64,000 nt of DNA from Pholiota molesta (GCA_014925825.1 JACGCK010000052.1:186001-250000), one strand, 5' to 3'. Positions 46,727-59,705 are shown, counted from the stretch's first letter. The notes: generated by a model from the sequence alone, not told the origin. A program made the numbers and translations.

Positions 46727-49270
46727 TGTACGTTGAGGCGATGTCATTCCGTTTGAATTATTATTACTTGACTACAATGATGTACATAGAATGTCGACTA
46801 GACAAAAAGAAGTAGAGATAGGCTATAGCAAAAATGCCATTGTCGTCACTGATTCAACGTATTGAGGCAGCTCAGTATCCGACTACTATTCATGTTTTTC
46901 GAGCAATGAATCGATTAAGGTCAGGAATATTTCAAAATAAAACAAAATATGCTGCGAGATCCAGTATGCTTTGAAAATTTCTGCCTTTTCTTCCAGACGC
47001 TCTAAGCGCTGGGAGTTATCTTCTGACTCTAGCAGCCGGTATCTCAACTCTTGTGAAATTTACCCAGGTCGATATTATTTCTTTATAGTACCCTGCAAAG
47101 GAGTTATTCTGGCCTATCAAAGTTACCACTCCATTCTACAGACGTGACTAGTGACTGAGTGAGCTATCAACGTTTCAAGATGAACCTAGCTCCGTAGAAT
47201 ATCAAACTTGCTTTCGAAAACCTGTCTACTCGGAGAACCCCAAGCGAAGCCATGCATATGCATTACCATGTACTGTACGCCCATTTGGACGGAGCATACA
47301 GCGCAATATATTTACCCGCTATGGACTAAGTTTGGGGAAGTCTACTCGCAAACATGAGGGTATTTCACCATAGAACATGCCTACTGCTGCGTGTGCTTCA
47401 TCTTCGACTCTGGTTCATAAAATTAAACTACATCACATAGACACCGCGCTACTGTGACCTGGGATTAATTCCGCGAAATGCTAGCTAGAGAAGAGTGATC
47501 TGCAAAACGTTCAATTATTGATCGTCAACCACGCCTCAACGGTCAGGACGCATGAGATGCGGCGAGGGCTCTTGCAAAACATACAGGCAAGGGTGCGATG
47601 CACTCAAATCTGTATTGGGCCCAGGATGAATGGTCCATTTGGATAATCCCATGACCCAGCGTACTTCTCAGGACCGTCCCAAAAGCCTTGACATCTCGCC
47701 ACATCTCGCCATCACGAAGTCAGTCGGGCGTTAAAACAAATCGCGCTGCAATCACGCTGGGTATTGCGTCTATTTATGGCACAGCCGTTATCGATGAGCA
47801 TCATCATATCTACGAGGCGTTCTTGCTCAGTACTACTCTCTTATGAGGTGCGTATTACCAGCGCTTGTAGCATTTATGCGTCGAAGATCAATAAATCATT
47901 ATCTGATCGCGATTAGGGCCATTAGCGCCACGTATCAGGCGACGGAACCCGCGGATAAGCGCTCTAGCTTCTGCGTGCGGATTTAACTTGAGTAGTCCAA
48001 AGATACCGTCATAGTAATTGATTTATTTACCCGCTGATACACCTCAGCTTCCCATGAGAGACACCTTGTGGGGAAGTAGCTGGAAGTAAGGCCCCAGGTA
48101 GTGCGTACTAACACTCAACCGGTTTATCTCTCCGCGGCTAAAGTGCCTAATCACACACTGATACAAGTCTATATAAATATCAGACGTGCCCATGAGACCT
48201 ATCTATATCGCTCTGATACTGGAAGTGGTGGCTGAGCTCTTTTTAGCGCGGTTCAGGGCTGGGATATCGTCCGAGAACACCAACAGACGCGAACTGATCT
48301 GCGCCCTTCACGTTCCTCACTGTTAAGCGCCTAAGCTGAGCTGAGCCTAAATGACAAGCGGGCGCCTTGAGAAACCCACATCTGGCGGTCTGCTTTTTAC
48401 GAAACATGTGGATGCTGTGCTGCGTGATACGCCGCAGGGCTGTGTTTATTTAAATATCGCTCATTTGAAATATGACATGGAACAATCAGCTCGAGTGAGA
48501 AGCCTTCCTAGGCCTTCCTATACATATATCTTCGTCCTAAGCACACTCACAGGCCAGATTAAAAATACTGTGCTTTGAGCCTTTGCACATACACGGCGTA
48601 GTGCCACTCACACCCCACTGAGACTGGACCGCATCGCGGGTATTCTTATATTCACCATAGTGGCGTCATGCTTCAAATAGTGTGTCCCACCGCAAGTGAC
48701 GGATTGCCGCCCAACGCCACACTTGGATAGCCTGTGAGAGTTACCTATGTTTGCAATCGTGTGCCACTGTAAGTACACCTAGTTAGAATTGAAAGGTAAC
48801 AGGTACATAGTAACTATCCATCTGCCAGCAACCTGTTACCTCGGTAGCCTATGTACTTTATGGTTATGCCGAGTTAACCTTCAAAGTCTAAGCTTCAACG
48901 ATGGATTGCAATATCAATGAACGCGTGCTGTTACATGTAAGTCATGGGAGAAACGAGGGTGCCCAGAGTAGGACACCTCTGGAGATGCTCACATCTGCAG
49001 TGTGCACGGTAATACCGCATCCATGACTCATTATTAGTTCGTCATTATACCGATGGAGCTTATCTAGCTAATAGGTACTTAATACAATCAAGAAGCAAAC
49101 GTCTCGATGGAGAAGAAAAAATCAGCAGAGCGAAGGGTAGAGCGTGATGGTGGAGAGTAGGGACGAATGAACTATAGCGCGCAAAAAACGTCATGCATAG
49201 CTCGTAAGTTAGAAAAAAGAGGCAGAGATCTAAGAAAGCGTTCGAAATAGCGCGAACACAAAAGCTAATG
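46727..49270. other. Long gene-poor stretch
   Basis: About 2.5 kb without a convincing gene on either strand. It holds a TTAAGCGCCTA motif at 48323-48333 and an inverted pair GGTAACAGGT/ACCTGTTACC around 48795-48842. No tRNA, transposon end or conserved protein was recognised. Confidence 0.45.
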
Positions 49271-52142
49271 TTATGAGGGTTCGCTGGGCGGAACGTCGGG
49301 TATTGATTTACATTTCTGCAGACGCGTTAGGATAATGCCAACTGAGACTCAAAACGAAGAAAAAAAGCGTACTTGAAGATAGCTCTCAATAGTCTGCTCG
49401 ACCTTCGTCTTATCCTCCGCCCACGCCAGACGCGGTAATTCCTGAGCACGAATAGGATCCAGCTTGTTCGATTGCAGGTACGCGACCAGCTCCTCGTTGG
49501 GCTCCGAATGCTCGAGGAAGAAAGGGAAATACTGAAGGCCGGCCTGGAACGTCTCCTTCGCCTTCTTCTCCCGGAACATCTTATCGTCGTGGCCTTCGCG
49601 ATACCACGTCCACTCCGGAGGCAGCTTGTACTGGTATAGCTTTCCACTAAAAAAACAAAACAACCAACACGCGGCTCAGTAAAAACAATCACGGAGGAAC
49701 GAAAAGCAGACACGCACGGTTTCTTCGGCTCGCACAGGTACCGCGCCATCCTTATCGCCACGTCCGTATAATGCCGGTCCTTCAGATGGTGCGCCCCCGA
49801 GCGCGTGCGGTCCGTGAGGAACTGCGCCAGCATATGGCGGTACGCGTCGAACACCTGCTTCAGCCCCGTCAGGTGCAGCCCCGCGCGGTCGCGCGCCTCC
49901 GCCTGCAGCGCGTCCGGCTGCGCCGCGAGGCCCAGCAGCGGCCACACGTGGATCCAGTCCCACAGCAGGTTCGGGTACGTGACGAAGGTGAGCAGCGCGG
50001 TGAGGCAGTCGTCCGCGAAGTAGTGCGTGAGCTCGGCGTGCAGGTATTGGTCCCAGGCGCGCATGTGCAGATCGGACAGGTCCTTTTCAGGCGCGGGGTA
50101 CGTCTGCGAAGAACAGATTAGATTAGATGCGGTGTGCCAGGGCGACGCGTGAAAAGAAGTGGAGTCGAAGTCCCTTCCGGACGCGAAGCGAAGCAATGGA
50201 AGGATAAGAAAAGAAAGATACGCACGAGGGATTTGAACCATTGGAACAAGTGCGGAAGTTCCAGCCACGCCTGGTCGAAAGGCCCGCCGCCGTCGTTCCA
50301 CGTCTTGCACGTCGTCAGCCACGTCGCGATATCGAAGTGCAGCAGATCCGACATCAGCTCCTGCGTGAGCACGGAGTACCGGCAATGCGTCACGAGGGCC
50401 TGGCCCGCGTACTGGTGCACATACTTGTGGCCTAAGGGTAAACAAAAAAGCCGGGGTGCGTTAGATTTAAAATGTTACTTTTATTTTTGTGGTTCGTGTT
50501 CCCACAGGGAAGCACGGGCGCTTACCGGAAAGCAAGTTCCGCGCACACGCGCGTGCGAGCTCAGCGTGCACTTTGACGGAGTTGATGAAGTACCTCCCCG
50601 CGCGTGACCGATCAGTCAGGAAATCGATAAGCGAGCTGTGCAGGATGCGAATACCGTTATCGCCCGCTCTGGAGGGCGAGGCGGTACTGCTTCTCCGCGC
50701 GTCCGGGACGTTGAGGATTGAATGGAGGTCGCTGAGAATAAACGAGACATCACCCCGATTGAGCGAGAGAAGTTCTTCCAGAAAGCGCGGGTCAGTCACA
50801 GGAATAGGAAGCTCCGGCTCGTTGTTTGTATTCCTCCGCGAATATAGCCGCTGGGCAAAAAGGATAACGCCGAGGATACGCAGCACACCCTTGATGTTGT
50901 GAACGTTCGCGAAAACATAGCGATATAGCGCGTCGAGTTCGGCGAAGGGAGGTCGCCACCAGGATTTGGTATCCGAAGGATCACATCGAGACGCTCCACG
51001 GGTCTATGTTGGGGGGAGTCAACGTATTTGATAATAGTCGAGGCATAGATGAAATGACCCGCGGCACGCTGGACGAGCGCTTGAATCATTTGAGATGATG
51101 GCCAGTTGGCAGGGATGTATGTCCGTAAAGGGTGGTGCTGTTTGATGTTTTCGAACTTCGTCCAGAAAAAGCGCTTGATCTCGGCGTCAGGAAGATAAGT
51201 TTCGTCGAGAACGATGGTGTAGATGAGTTCGCGGAGATCATAGGAATTGAAAGAATCACGGATAGGGGGGTCGGGTCGACTAGACACGAGAATGAACAAC
51301 GGAACTTTCCTGTGGATTAGCGCTGTTGACAGTATCCGCACAATATAGCGTTGCACATTGGCGCCCTGACATTCATCAAGCCCATCAATGACGATTAGCC
51401 GCGCCCACCTCTTAGCGACACCGCGCTTATCTCCGAGCGCAGCATACGCTTGCAATAGGGGGTTTACAATGAGGGTGTTGAGCTGGGTCTCCAGGGTACC
51501 GCTAAATACGGAGGGATCACTCTCTACAGCTTGCGCTATGTAGCGACGGGTTTCGGGGATGGAAAGGGAAATTTGGTGGGCGATGGTCGCCATGAGGTGT
51601 TTTTCTGTGTTCAGCCCAGGGATACCCTTGGCAAAGAAAAACGAGGCCGCCAGCATGCCGCGTTCGTAGCAGAGCTGGGATATCGTCTGCGCGATGGCCG
51701 ACTTCCCCGAGCCGCCGGGGCCGTATATCCACAGCATGCCACAGTCTCGCTGGTCGTCGTTCAGCCAGTTGGTGATCATTGATAAGATCGCAGTCCGTGT
51801 CCGCGACTGGCATTTTGGGGGGTCGTATTTTCGTCCCGAGTCGTGAAAGGCGCCCGGTGCGATTCGACGCTCGAGGGTGTCGGTACCTGAGTGTCGGCAA
51901 TTTTTGATCAGCCACCGTGGGTGAGACGCAGAACAGGACTCACCACGTCGCCCGCTGGGGGCCATGGCCTGCTCAGGTATGGGTTTGGAGGGGGAGCGTG
52001 CGTGTCTGGCATGGGATACGGGGCCATCGACGGAGCCTATCATGGGAGGGGAAAGGGGGGGAGGAACGAGCGCTAGAATGATGATGGTGGAGTGTGGAAG
52101 AGAATGCGATGCGTTCTTTGGAGAATTTGAGGTGGCAGGCAC
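49271..52142 (-). CDS. NACHT-domain NLR, single frameshift
   Basis: Six exons (52142-51944, 51886-50526, 50431-50226, 50103-49718, 49646-49373, 49315-49271) give 2471 coding bases, one short of a multiple of three. With that single base restored the model would be about 823 residues. The NACHT NTPase core is plain: RRIAPGAFHDSGRKYDPPKC, Walker A GPGGSGKSA (about 122-130), FFFAKGIPGLNTEKHLMATI, Walker B LIVIDGLDEC (about 230-239) and LVSSRPDPPIRD. The frame slips near 50947, between GGDLP and FAELDALYRYVF. The C-terminal third (HKYVHQYAGQALVTHCRYSV, WLTTCKTWNDGGGPFDQAWL, WDWIHVWPLLGL, YLCEPKKPGKLYQYKLPPEW) has no WD40, TPR or ankyrin repeats. Fungal NLRs are thought to act in non-self recognition and regulated cell death. 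The N-terminal effector part is short and unidentified. A sequencing error or a recent null allele could explain the slip. Confidence 0.82.
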
Positions 52143-55100
52143 GTGTCCTCTAGTCGATCGAGATGACTGTGATTAAGCGCCTAAAATAAGAAGAATCGAA
52201 TCGATACGTAAGAAACTTGCTGTGATCATCTGGCCCAAATTTCAGACGCCGTGAGGTGCCCCCCGTTTCGGGCCTTTTTGTCTCACCCCTTACCCTGGGC
52301 GTTTATCAGCACACCTTTGCTCTCCCCGTCGTCATCCCTAAGCGCTCAAAAAACGGATGGCTGTTCGGCGCCTGATTAGGCGCTGACTGCTCATCCAGCG
52401 GAGAGGATGGGCGGATACACGAAAAATTCGCGCTGGCCGCGGTTTATCGTCGCCATCTGTTTTCGGACCTTAATCCGACACACAGTAAAATTTCCTCCTC
52501 GTGTTGTCGATGCTTCCTCCACACCCTTTCTTCGCCTCTCACGTTCCCTGCAGCGTGACAAGCGCAGCCTCTCCCTGTTCTTGTCCGTTCTCAGCGCCCA
52601 CTGTACTGCCTTTTGTCGCCAGCAACAATGGCTGGGGATGGCAAGCGCAACATGATCACACGCTCCAAGAAACCGAGGTGATGCATTGATTGTAAATATC
52701 AACACCGGGAGCAAACTGCCACTTTTGGCGCCAATCGGCGCTTGAAGCATGTCACCGACCCGGCCTTCCTCTGTCACTCAGCCCACGCCAATACACGACT
52801 GCTATCTCGAGGATAGGCCGGATGCGACGATCTTTGCGTCCATAGGAGGGCTGTCGCCCACCAAATGTACCCCAACTCTGAGCATCGTCCATCTAACGCC
52901 ATGCGTTAACAATGTGCCGCTATATGACAGACTGGGAGCCTGTGGAATACAGCGTCAGATGTGCCCATTTCCGACAGACAGCCGTCATCGATGACTAAAA
53001 GGGAACACACTGATATGGATTTTACTTCTCATATGTAATGTCACGTCAAATCGAAATACGTGCGCACACAATGAGGGGAGAGCGGTAAATAGAACGATGC
53101 GACAGTGCGGCCGTGTGAATGATATATGGCCAGAAGTTTTGATAAAAGATGGATCTAAATAAGGGATCAAAAACGTCAAACAGGCCAGGAGGATTAAGAG
53201 CTAAAGAGAACTAGATAACATGAAATTATCACAACTGTTGCAGTACCCATCGAATTATGGCGCCAACATGGCGCCTATTGCACCCCGTAGTGGAAATGCC
53301 ATGGCGCTACGACGGGATGGAGACGCTGGCGCTTCTCTAAAATAGGACACGATGCCGAGCCGCTAAGGCGGAAGGATGCCCGGATCCGAAAGACTGGCAC
53401 AGAACACCCCCGCAGCATTGGCGCCAATACCTTAGACGCCGGTCCCCGGACACCGCTAACCGGCATCACGGAACGCGCGGCAAAATTATAACCCGATGTA
53501 CTCCTATACCACACTCCGCCTGGTCAGCTGCCAGCGGCGCTTCCATACGTACAACACCACGCACTTCCCCCGTTCCACGTACGCTGACTAGGCTCTGCCC
53601 AAGCAAGCAAGCTGCTAGCATGGTTCATGGAACCGAAGCACGGTGATGCTCGGACGGCCCAGATGGCCCCATGCCTTGCCTTCCTCGCACACCACTCTCC
53701 CTGACGGGGTGTGTCCGCTCACGGCAGAATTCATATACGAGCCTGAACAGGCGTTTGGGCGCCCGTGCAACCTTGTTACTTCATATATAGCGATGGAGGA
53801 ACGATGCATATTACATTCTTGCTTCATACATCACGCCTCGCTATCTCAACCGCCGAGGGGCCGCAGCCTTTATTCTTACCATACCTGACAGACGTGGGTG
53901 ACGACGTCGGCGCTTGTTTGGCAATGGACCGTGACTGCCGTAGCAGCAACCAGAGCGCAACTTTCATTATATTTAGCTTCGTTCTTTCCGGTCATGCTTA
54001 CATATATTCAAGATAGCTACCTGCGTCCATGCGCCTTCAATAGATCACGCATTCATTTTCAGCACGCATTCGGTAAACGGAAAAGCTTCTGATATGTTGT
54101 ATTGCGGTCAGGATAGCCTATCATCGTCGTTTGGTCGCGTGGACATCGAACGTGTTTTGCAGGAATGAATAGGCCGTAACGCGTTCATATTCGTATCCCA
54201 TAATAGGGGATACTTTGTGCCAATCAAACTTTGAGCGTGAGGAAAAATTAAATCGCGCGCGTCTAATTTGGTCTGTAATCTAAATCCAAGACCAGCCCAG
54301 CACCGGACCTCTACGTTGATTTGAAAATAACAGTAACCTCTTCCCATATAAACAGAGCCTAAGCTCTTCCTTCCGAGTCATCGCCTATATTTACGCTTCA
54401 CCTGAACCCTCTGCCCCACTCGAACTCATTCCGGGAAGTTAGAAGTATTGCTAACCCGTGCCCCCCATCTCCCGTGTTCTGGAAACCGGCTGCAGTGCGG
54501 GCATACCATGATACTAGATGATACTTCATAGCCTGCCCATGATCAATCGCATCTCACACTGTGACGTCCATTTGCGTTCTCCATTTCCAGCGCAGTTTCT
54601 CGTCTCGTCCTTTTCACATCAATAGAAGCGCCGGTTATTAACGGTTGCTGACATACCACATGTATTCGTGGAATAAGGTGGAGTGAGTGAGCCCACCACC
54701 GCACCGCATAGGTGCGTGCTGAACGGACCCCAAACCTTCCTCGTCTCCACCATGATGATAAGCGTAGCATCTGTTAATGATAATATGTACTTGCTCTGTA
54801 AGTAGAGTACACCAATATACCAGCTATCGTATACATCATACCATGAGTCTGTGTTGGAAGGAGCTCATCATGCCTCCGCACAGCCTCCTCCAGCTTTCAC
54901 ACTGTATTCAACGCGGGCGCTAGTAGACGATAATAATAGACACCACGATCTACCCTTGTTTGATGGCCATGCTTCGGAACTCCCACGCGCACAGCCTCCT
55001 CTAAAATTATTAATATCAGAACGACAAGTTCGCACGACGCACGCACGTCCCCATCTGCCGCCACCATTGTCACTGCAGCACGGTCTAGCATGGTCTAGCA

Positions 55101-57236
55101 TGCTCGGTGTGCAATCATATATTAACCACATAAGTACATCTCCAGGCCGGGTAGGTCTCGCCCCATTCGACACTGACTTGTCCACCATCAAAGCCAGTCT
55201 CGTCGTCTGAGGATCTCACAGCTGTATAGCCTGCCAGAGCAGGTCAGAGCCTGCCACACCCGCCGTCCGAATCTCCGCCGCGTTCAGGCTCATGCCCGCG
55301 ATGTGCATTTCGCAGTGTAACATAGTACATACACACCAGATGATGTGCTGCTAGGCCTTGCTAGGCAGACAGGCATACATACCTCGAGCGTGCTGGCCTA
55401 AACATTTACACTAGGCGAGTGTTCACGGGCTTCGTTCACCGCGTTTCGCATTATGTCTTGGGCAAGTCTTGGGTATGGATCTGGTATGGATCATGGATGC
55501 TTGCCATGGAGGTTTCGCGTACACACCACACCCCAACGGCGCTGTTTAATCCCGACCAGGACCAGCAGGAATGGTTCCAGGTGATTCCAGAACGCGGTGC
55601 ACTCCCATGGGCTTGCGCAAGCGCGAATTTTTATTCCTCTCTTTCTTTCTCTGGATCTGCATCTGCAACGTTGCAATAAAGCCTCTCACGCCGTAAGGAC
55701 GAGCTTACTTCGTTTGGGAGGGACAGCCCCATGCGTGCGTTATTATTTCCAGAACTTATTATTTTCAGAACATCTATCTGTCGAACCTTCTCGGGCGGCG
55801 CTCAGTGAGATATTCTGGAAGTATAAAGAAGACGTTTGACAGAGCGAAGTACCTAGTCCAATTCTCACTCCTAGTATCACTTGGGCGCCGTATTCGTGGG
55901 AGATTCCTGTCTGCTGGGCGCTGTGATATTCTGTGCATCTGCATTTTGTGATGTCGGCGTGCGTGTGCGGTATTCCTGATATTCGGATTACGGTGCATTT
56001 TAACGCAGAAGCTATATCTGATATACATTAGAGATTCTGGAGTACTAGTGTAAGGCATCCTCTCTTTTCAATTATCGATCAAAAAAGCTAGAAAGTAAGC
56101 CAAATAGTGATCAAATGGATGAGATCAGGAATCTTGACCTTAGTGGTTGAAGAAGTTCAGCCTCAATGCCAGACGGGTCGTATTCAAATGACTACCAAAC
56201 AGATTGTTGAAGACTATTTCTGCATTTACAATCACATGTCCATTGCATTCCGACGGTGCATGCTATACAATGAACTTTGAACCGTCTAATATTCTTTTAT
56301 CTGGTGTTCTAGTCGCTGTAATCCTGTTACTGAACGTGTGGCTCCACGCCTCAAACACTTCAAACACCTAAAAACAATAATGTTACATTGCCTTTGGAAT
56401 AATATGCGAATACGCTCAGAATCTATGAAGACTTATATCTAAGTAACCACATTATGGGGTTTGTAGAGAATATCTAAAACTCCGTCGAACTCACTTTGTG
56501 GGTATTTCCTATCGATTAGTCGTTCAGAAGGAGTCATAACTTGAAGTCGTTGTCGCAAACAAATGCCGAGGACGCTCAGCCTTTTCAGTAATAAACGACT
56601 TTACTTAGTAGCATAGTAAGGTCATAATAGCGTTAGCGAGGACCGTCGCGAAGCGCGTCAGACTTATACAGCGTAACGAGACAGCAAGAGTAAAGTTCTC
56701 TCTCATCTCAGTTGTTTGGGTAACAAACGACTGTGAATGAATCAATGCGGGTATACTAATTGAAGTATATGTAGTAAAATTTATCATGGAGAATAAAAAG
56801 GAGAACTCTACATATACGCTAAACTGGAGGGCGGCAACTCTCACTAAGAACGACAAAAAAAATCAAGCGCAAGAGTGCGCACTAACAAAATGTTTACTTA
56901 CTGATTGTTCTGCGGCCTGCGAGGCGCAAGTCGTGACGCTGAGGCCAAGGGTATGTAGCTGAGGTGATACCTTTACATCGTCATGCGATACACTTTCAAA
57001 TTGGAAAAGGAGGTAGCCATTCAAATATTCAAATATCACTATCAGCTCGAGGAAGAATACGCCCATGGCGTGATAACAAAGCGCGTGCGTGAGCAGGGTC
57101 GAAAAAAAATGGGCAAATAATGAAAATTGTGGAGCCCGCTTGCAAGTGAATATCTGCAAGTACATACTTATGTACATATTGGCCTATCGATTTGAAGGAC
57201 GCTGTAAACTCTATTCACCTGACCTTGCATACTCAC
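52143..57236. other. Five-kilobase gene-poor region
   Basis: No complete gene is recognised. It contains a possible orphan promoter and first exon at about 52495-52678, several palindromic GGCGCC sites (52367-52385, 53260-53276), and many short frames without family signatures, for example 54851-55210 on + and 55774-56058 on -. TTAAGCGCCTA is at 52173-52183. Confidence 0.45.
52495..52678 (+). other. Possible orphan promoter and first coding exon
   Basis: A CT-rich stretch of about 130 bases leads to GCAACAATGGCT, a good fungal start context, with the ATG at 52628. The frame MAGDGKRNMITRSKKPR runs 16-17 codons to CCGAG|GTGATG, a possible donor, and then hits a stop. No matching downstream exon is recognised in the next kilobase. 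It looks like the 5' end of a gene whose remainder was lost or moved. Confidence 0.3.
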
Positions 57237-57245
57237 TATACCCTG
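57237..57245 (+). repeat. Target-site duplication, left (TATACCCTG)
   Basis: The nine bases TATACCCTG directly precede the left inverted repeat and recur directly after the right one at 58180-58188. Confidence 0.88.
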
Positions 57246-58179
57246 CAGGCTCCTAAACCATCCTCTCGTGACGAAAATCATTAATCTAATCTAAAAACAA
57301 ACACAACACAACACAACTTGAGATGAAGATTCTCGTCAGAGAGGCTGGCGTAACTTGGACTCGGTGATCGCGGGCATACCAAGTAACGCGTAACATTGGC
57401 GTAACATAAGACGAACTTTCAATAAACCAGCCTCCTTATATTCCCGTTTGTCAGCACATAAGTCACCACTCCGTCACAGAGTTGATCAGAGCAACTGCCC
57501 TCCCACTTGCTTTGTGCATGTAGCCTCATCCTATTCTTTTGATTATTGGGCTGATGTACCAATGAGGACTAGGAAGCTGAGAAAAAATAGAGACTTTCAA
57601 TCAAAAATGGTGCAGCATAGACTTTGTCCATGACAGCTCATTGTCACACTCACCTCAACCTGTCTCTGCCATCTGTTCTGGTCAAATTTTGTTTGGTTTG
57701 TCCTTTCTAACTGACCACAGAATTTAATGGAAGCTGAATAGCAGTAAATAAAAGTGAAGAAGGCCCCAAATGCAATTCAATTGAATTAACAAGTTTGCAG
57801 AGAGCTCAAAATCACCAATAGAGATGTTAGAATAAAATAAATTCACTCTTTTGACTTTACTTCAACTTCAAATCCAAATTCTATTGCCAAATTTGAATTG
57901 ACTAGCCCTCAGCAAGCCCTCAGAGCTGCCATAAACTAACCCAGAGGCTAAAGATGAACTCAACTCCGTGCTGACAAACGGGAATATAAGGAGGCTGGTT
58001 TATTGAAAGTTCGTCTTATGTTACGCCAATGTTACGCGTTACTTGGTATGCCCGCGATCACCGAGTCCAAGTTACGCCAGCCTCTCTGACGAGAATCTTC
58101 ATCTCAAGTTGTGTTGTGTTGTGTTTGTTTTTAGATTAGATTAATGATTTTCGTCACGAGAGGATGGTTTAGGAGCCTG
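57246..58179. mobile_element. Non-autonomous MULE-like element with identical 211-bp TIRs
   Basis: The left arm 57246-57456 and the right arm 57969-58179 are perfect reverse complements over all 211 bases by direct reading, beginning CAGGCTCCTAAACCATCC and ending TTCCCGTTTGTCAGCA. A 512-base AT-rich centre without a transposase separates them, for a total of 934 bases. A nine-base target-site duplication TATACCCTG flanks the element. Long TIRs plus a nine-base duplication are the hallmark of Mutator-like elements. A hAT-like element (eight-base duplication, CAGG terminus) is the main alternative, but hAT inverted repeats are normally short. Identity of the arms implies a very recent insertion or repair between arms. 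Mobility would need a transposase elsewhere in the genome. Confidence 0.93.
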
Positions 58180-58188
58180 TATACCCTG
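58180..58188 (+). repeat. Target-site duplication, right (TATACCCTG)
   Basis: Second copy of the nine-base duplication, followed by CAGTAATATT. Confidence 0.88.
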
Positions 58189-58438
58189 CAGTAATATTCC
58201 TCTTGCTATTCGGTTATGAAGTCAGCTGAATTCATTCCGACGTCGAGCCGAACAAGGCCAAATTCCTGCACCGCGCCCGCTACAATCCTCCTGTCATCCG
58301 CTCGGTTAGAATTACTTACCGCTAGGTAGATATAAATTTCGCCAGATGAAAGAAACTTTGGCTATCCATCGTTCTTTCTTCACTGGAGCCCACTAATACT
58401 ACTCCAAACCCTCGTATACCGGACCCAGAACCAGAACG

Positions 58439-58991
58439 ATGAAGCTTTCCTTCGCAGTGTTCGCTAGCGTTGCTTATGCCATTGGTGCCAGTCGCGCTAT
58501 AACGTTGCCAATATTGCCAGGAGTTCCAGTCGAAGGAACTTATGCTGAGCTATACAACCTCTGTGAAAGTAAAGGGTCTCAATCTGTTCGTTTCCCGTTC
58601 ATTCAGATCAAATTCGAAATATTTTGCTAACATTGCAATAATCGCAGTACGTTGGGGTTCTCTACGCAGACGGCACCAAAAAGACCTTCAACTTTGGGGA
58701 ATGCTATCCCTACGCGTACGGTCCCGTATTAGCGCAGCAGGCTGTCTTTTGCAAGGGGGCGACTTGCGAGAACAACCCGTATGTCGTCCATTCGAGTCAA
58801 GTCGTACACGTATACTGACAACAATTGGGTTGCCATATAGAAACCCTGATTGCACTGGCGGTGCCATCCCACCTGTCCCTGTAGTTGTACCCCCGCTCAC
58901 GACGCTGATCAACGCGGCAGATTTTGTGCAGCTGATAGGACAAGGTGCTACGTGCCAGCCGAATATTCTGTCGGGAAACCTGTGGAATTGA
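58439..58991 (+). CDS. Small secreted cysteine-containing protein
   Basis: Three exons (58439-58585, 58648-58778, 58841-58991) join in frame to 142 residues. The N-terminus MKLSFAVFASVAYAIGASRA is a typical signal peptide: a positive residue, a hydrophobic core and small residues before a probable cleavage near residue 18-20. The mature part has six cysteines (LCESK, GECYP, VFCKG, ATCEN, PDCTGG, ATCQP), consistent with three disulfides, and a VPVVVPPLTTLINAADFV segment. The first intron uses GTTCGT as donor, a little unusual; an alternative donor GTAAAG lies nearby but gives the wrong phase. Basidiomycetes secrete many such small proteins, some of them effectors or wall proteins. No family was recognised. 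The gene sits only 250 bases right of the MULE-like element, so its promoter may be affected by that insertion. Confidence 0.72.
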
Positions 58992-59705
58992 GTGGATGAA
59001 CTGGTTAATTTACCTGACTTTTGCCTGACTGCGTATGGATTCGAAAAATCGTAGTGACTGTAATTCAATCCAGTGAGAGTTATGTAAATGATATATCCCA
59101 TCATGATCAGATTTCGGATATGTAGACGCGCTCAATAGCCTTTGATTATATCTTGAAGCGGTAAAGGAAATCCTGAATTCTCCTCCCATTTATTCCGCAC
59201 AATCGTTCGAACTCTCTAATACTATTTGCTGACAATGCTCGTAGGCTACAACCTGGATAATATGCACCCTTCTACGACTATCTATAGTGAGCGAGCCACA
59301 AGACAAGAAGCCTGATTCAAAGTCAGACACACAAGCACGCCGCCCCAACTCTCCCAAAGCGGTATCATCGCAATCCTCCACCTAGCATCAGGCCATAGTG
59401 ATGCTCCCATCGAACACATTTCCTTTCAACACACTCTAAAACAACGCGCTTTGTTCAAAACATCCTTTGAGGGTATACAAACTCCAACGCGTCGAAGTCG
59501 CGCCACCGGACAGGCCCTGCGCAGTGGCTCCGCCAGAACGCGAGGCGGGCCCGCATTGATGTTAGCTTGTGGCCTTGCGAAAGCCACTCCGGCCGTCCCT
59601 TTCTCTTATTCTGCTTAAAAGGCGGAGAAACGTTCCAAATTAGTTTGGAGATCTTGACCTTCTTTCTGCTCACATACCAGCATCGCCGACAGCAATAAGC
59701 CACCG
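58992..59705. other. Intergenic, nothing recognised
   Basis: About 700 bases between two + strand genes. An 82-codon minus frame at 59455-59703 has no recognisable family. Confidence 0.4.

Noticed and set aside
48795..48842. Inverted pair GGTAACAGGT/ACCTGTTACC as a transposon end or regulatory hairpin
   Set aside because: Only ten bases per arm, with no target duplication and no second copy, so chance is plausible in a long AT-rich region.
46727..49270. tRNA or rRNA genes in gene-poor stretches
   Set aside because: No stretch with paired A-box and B-box or TTCRANNC arm in a cloverleaf arrangement was found by eye. A covariance-model search would be needed to exclude them.
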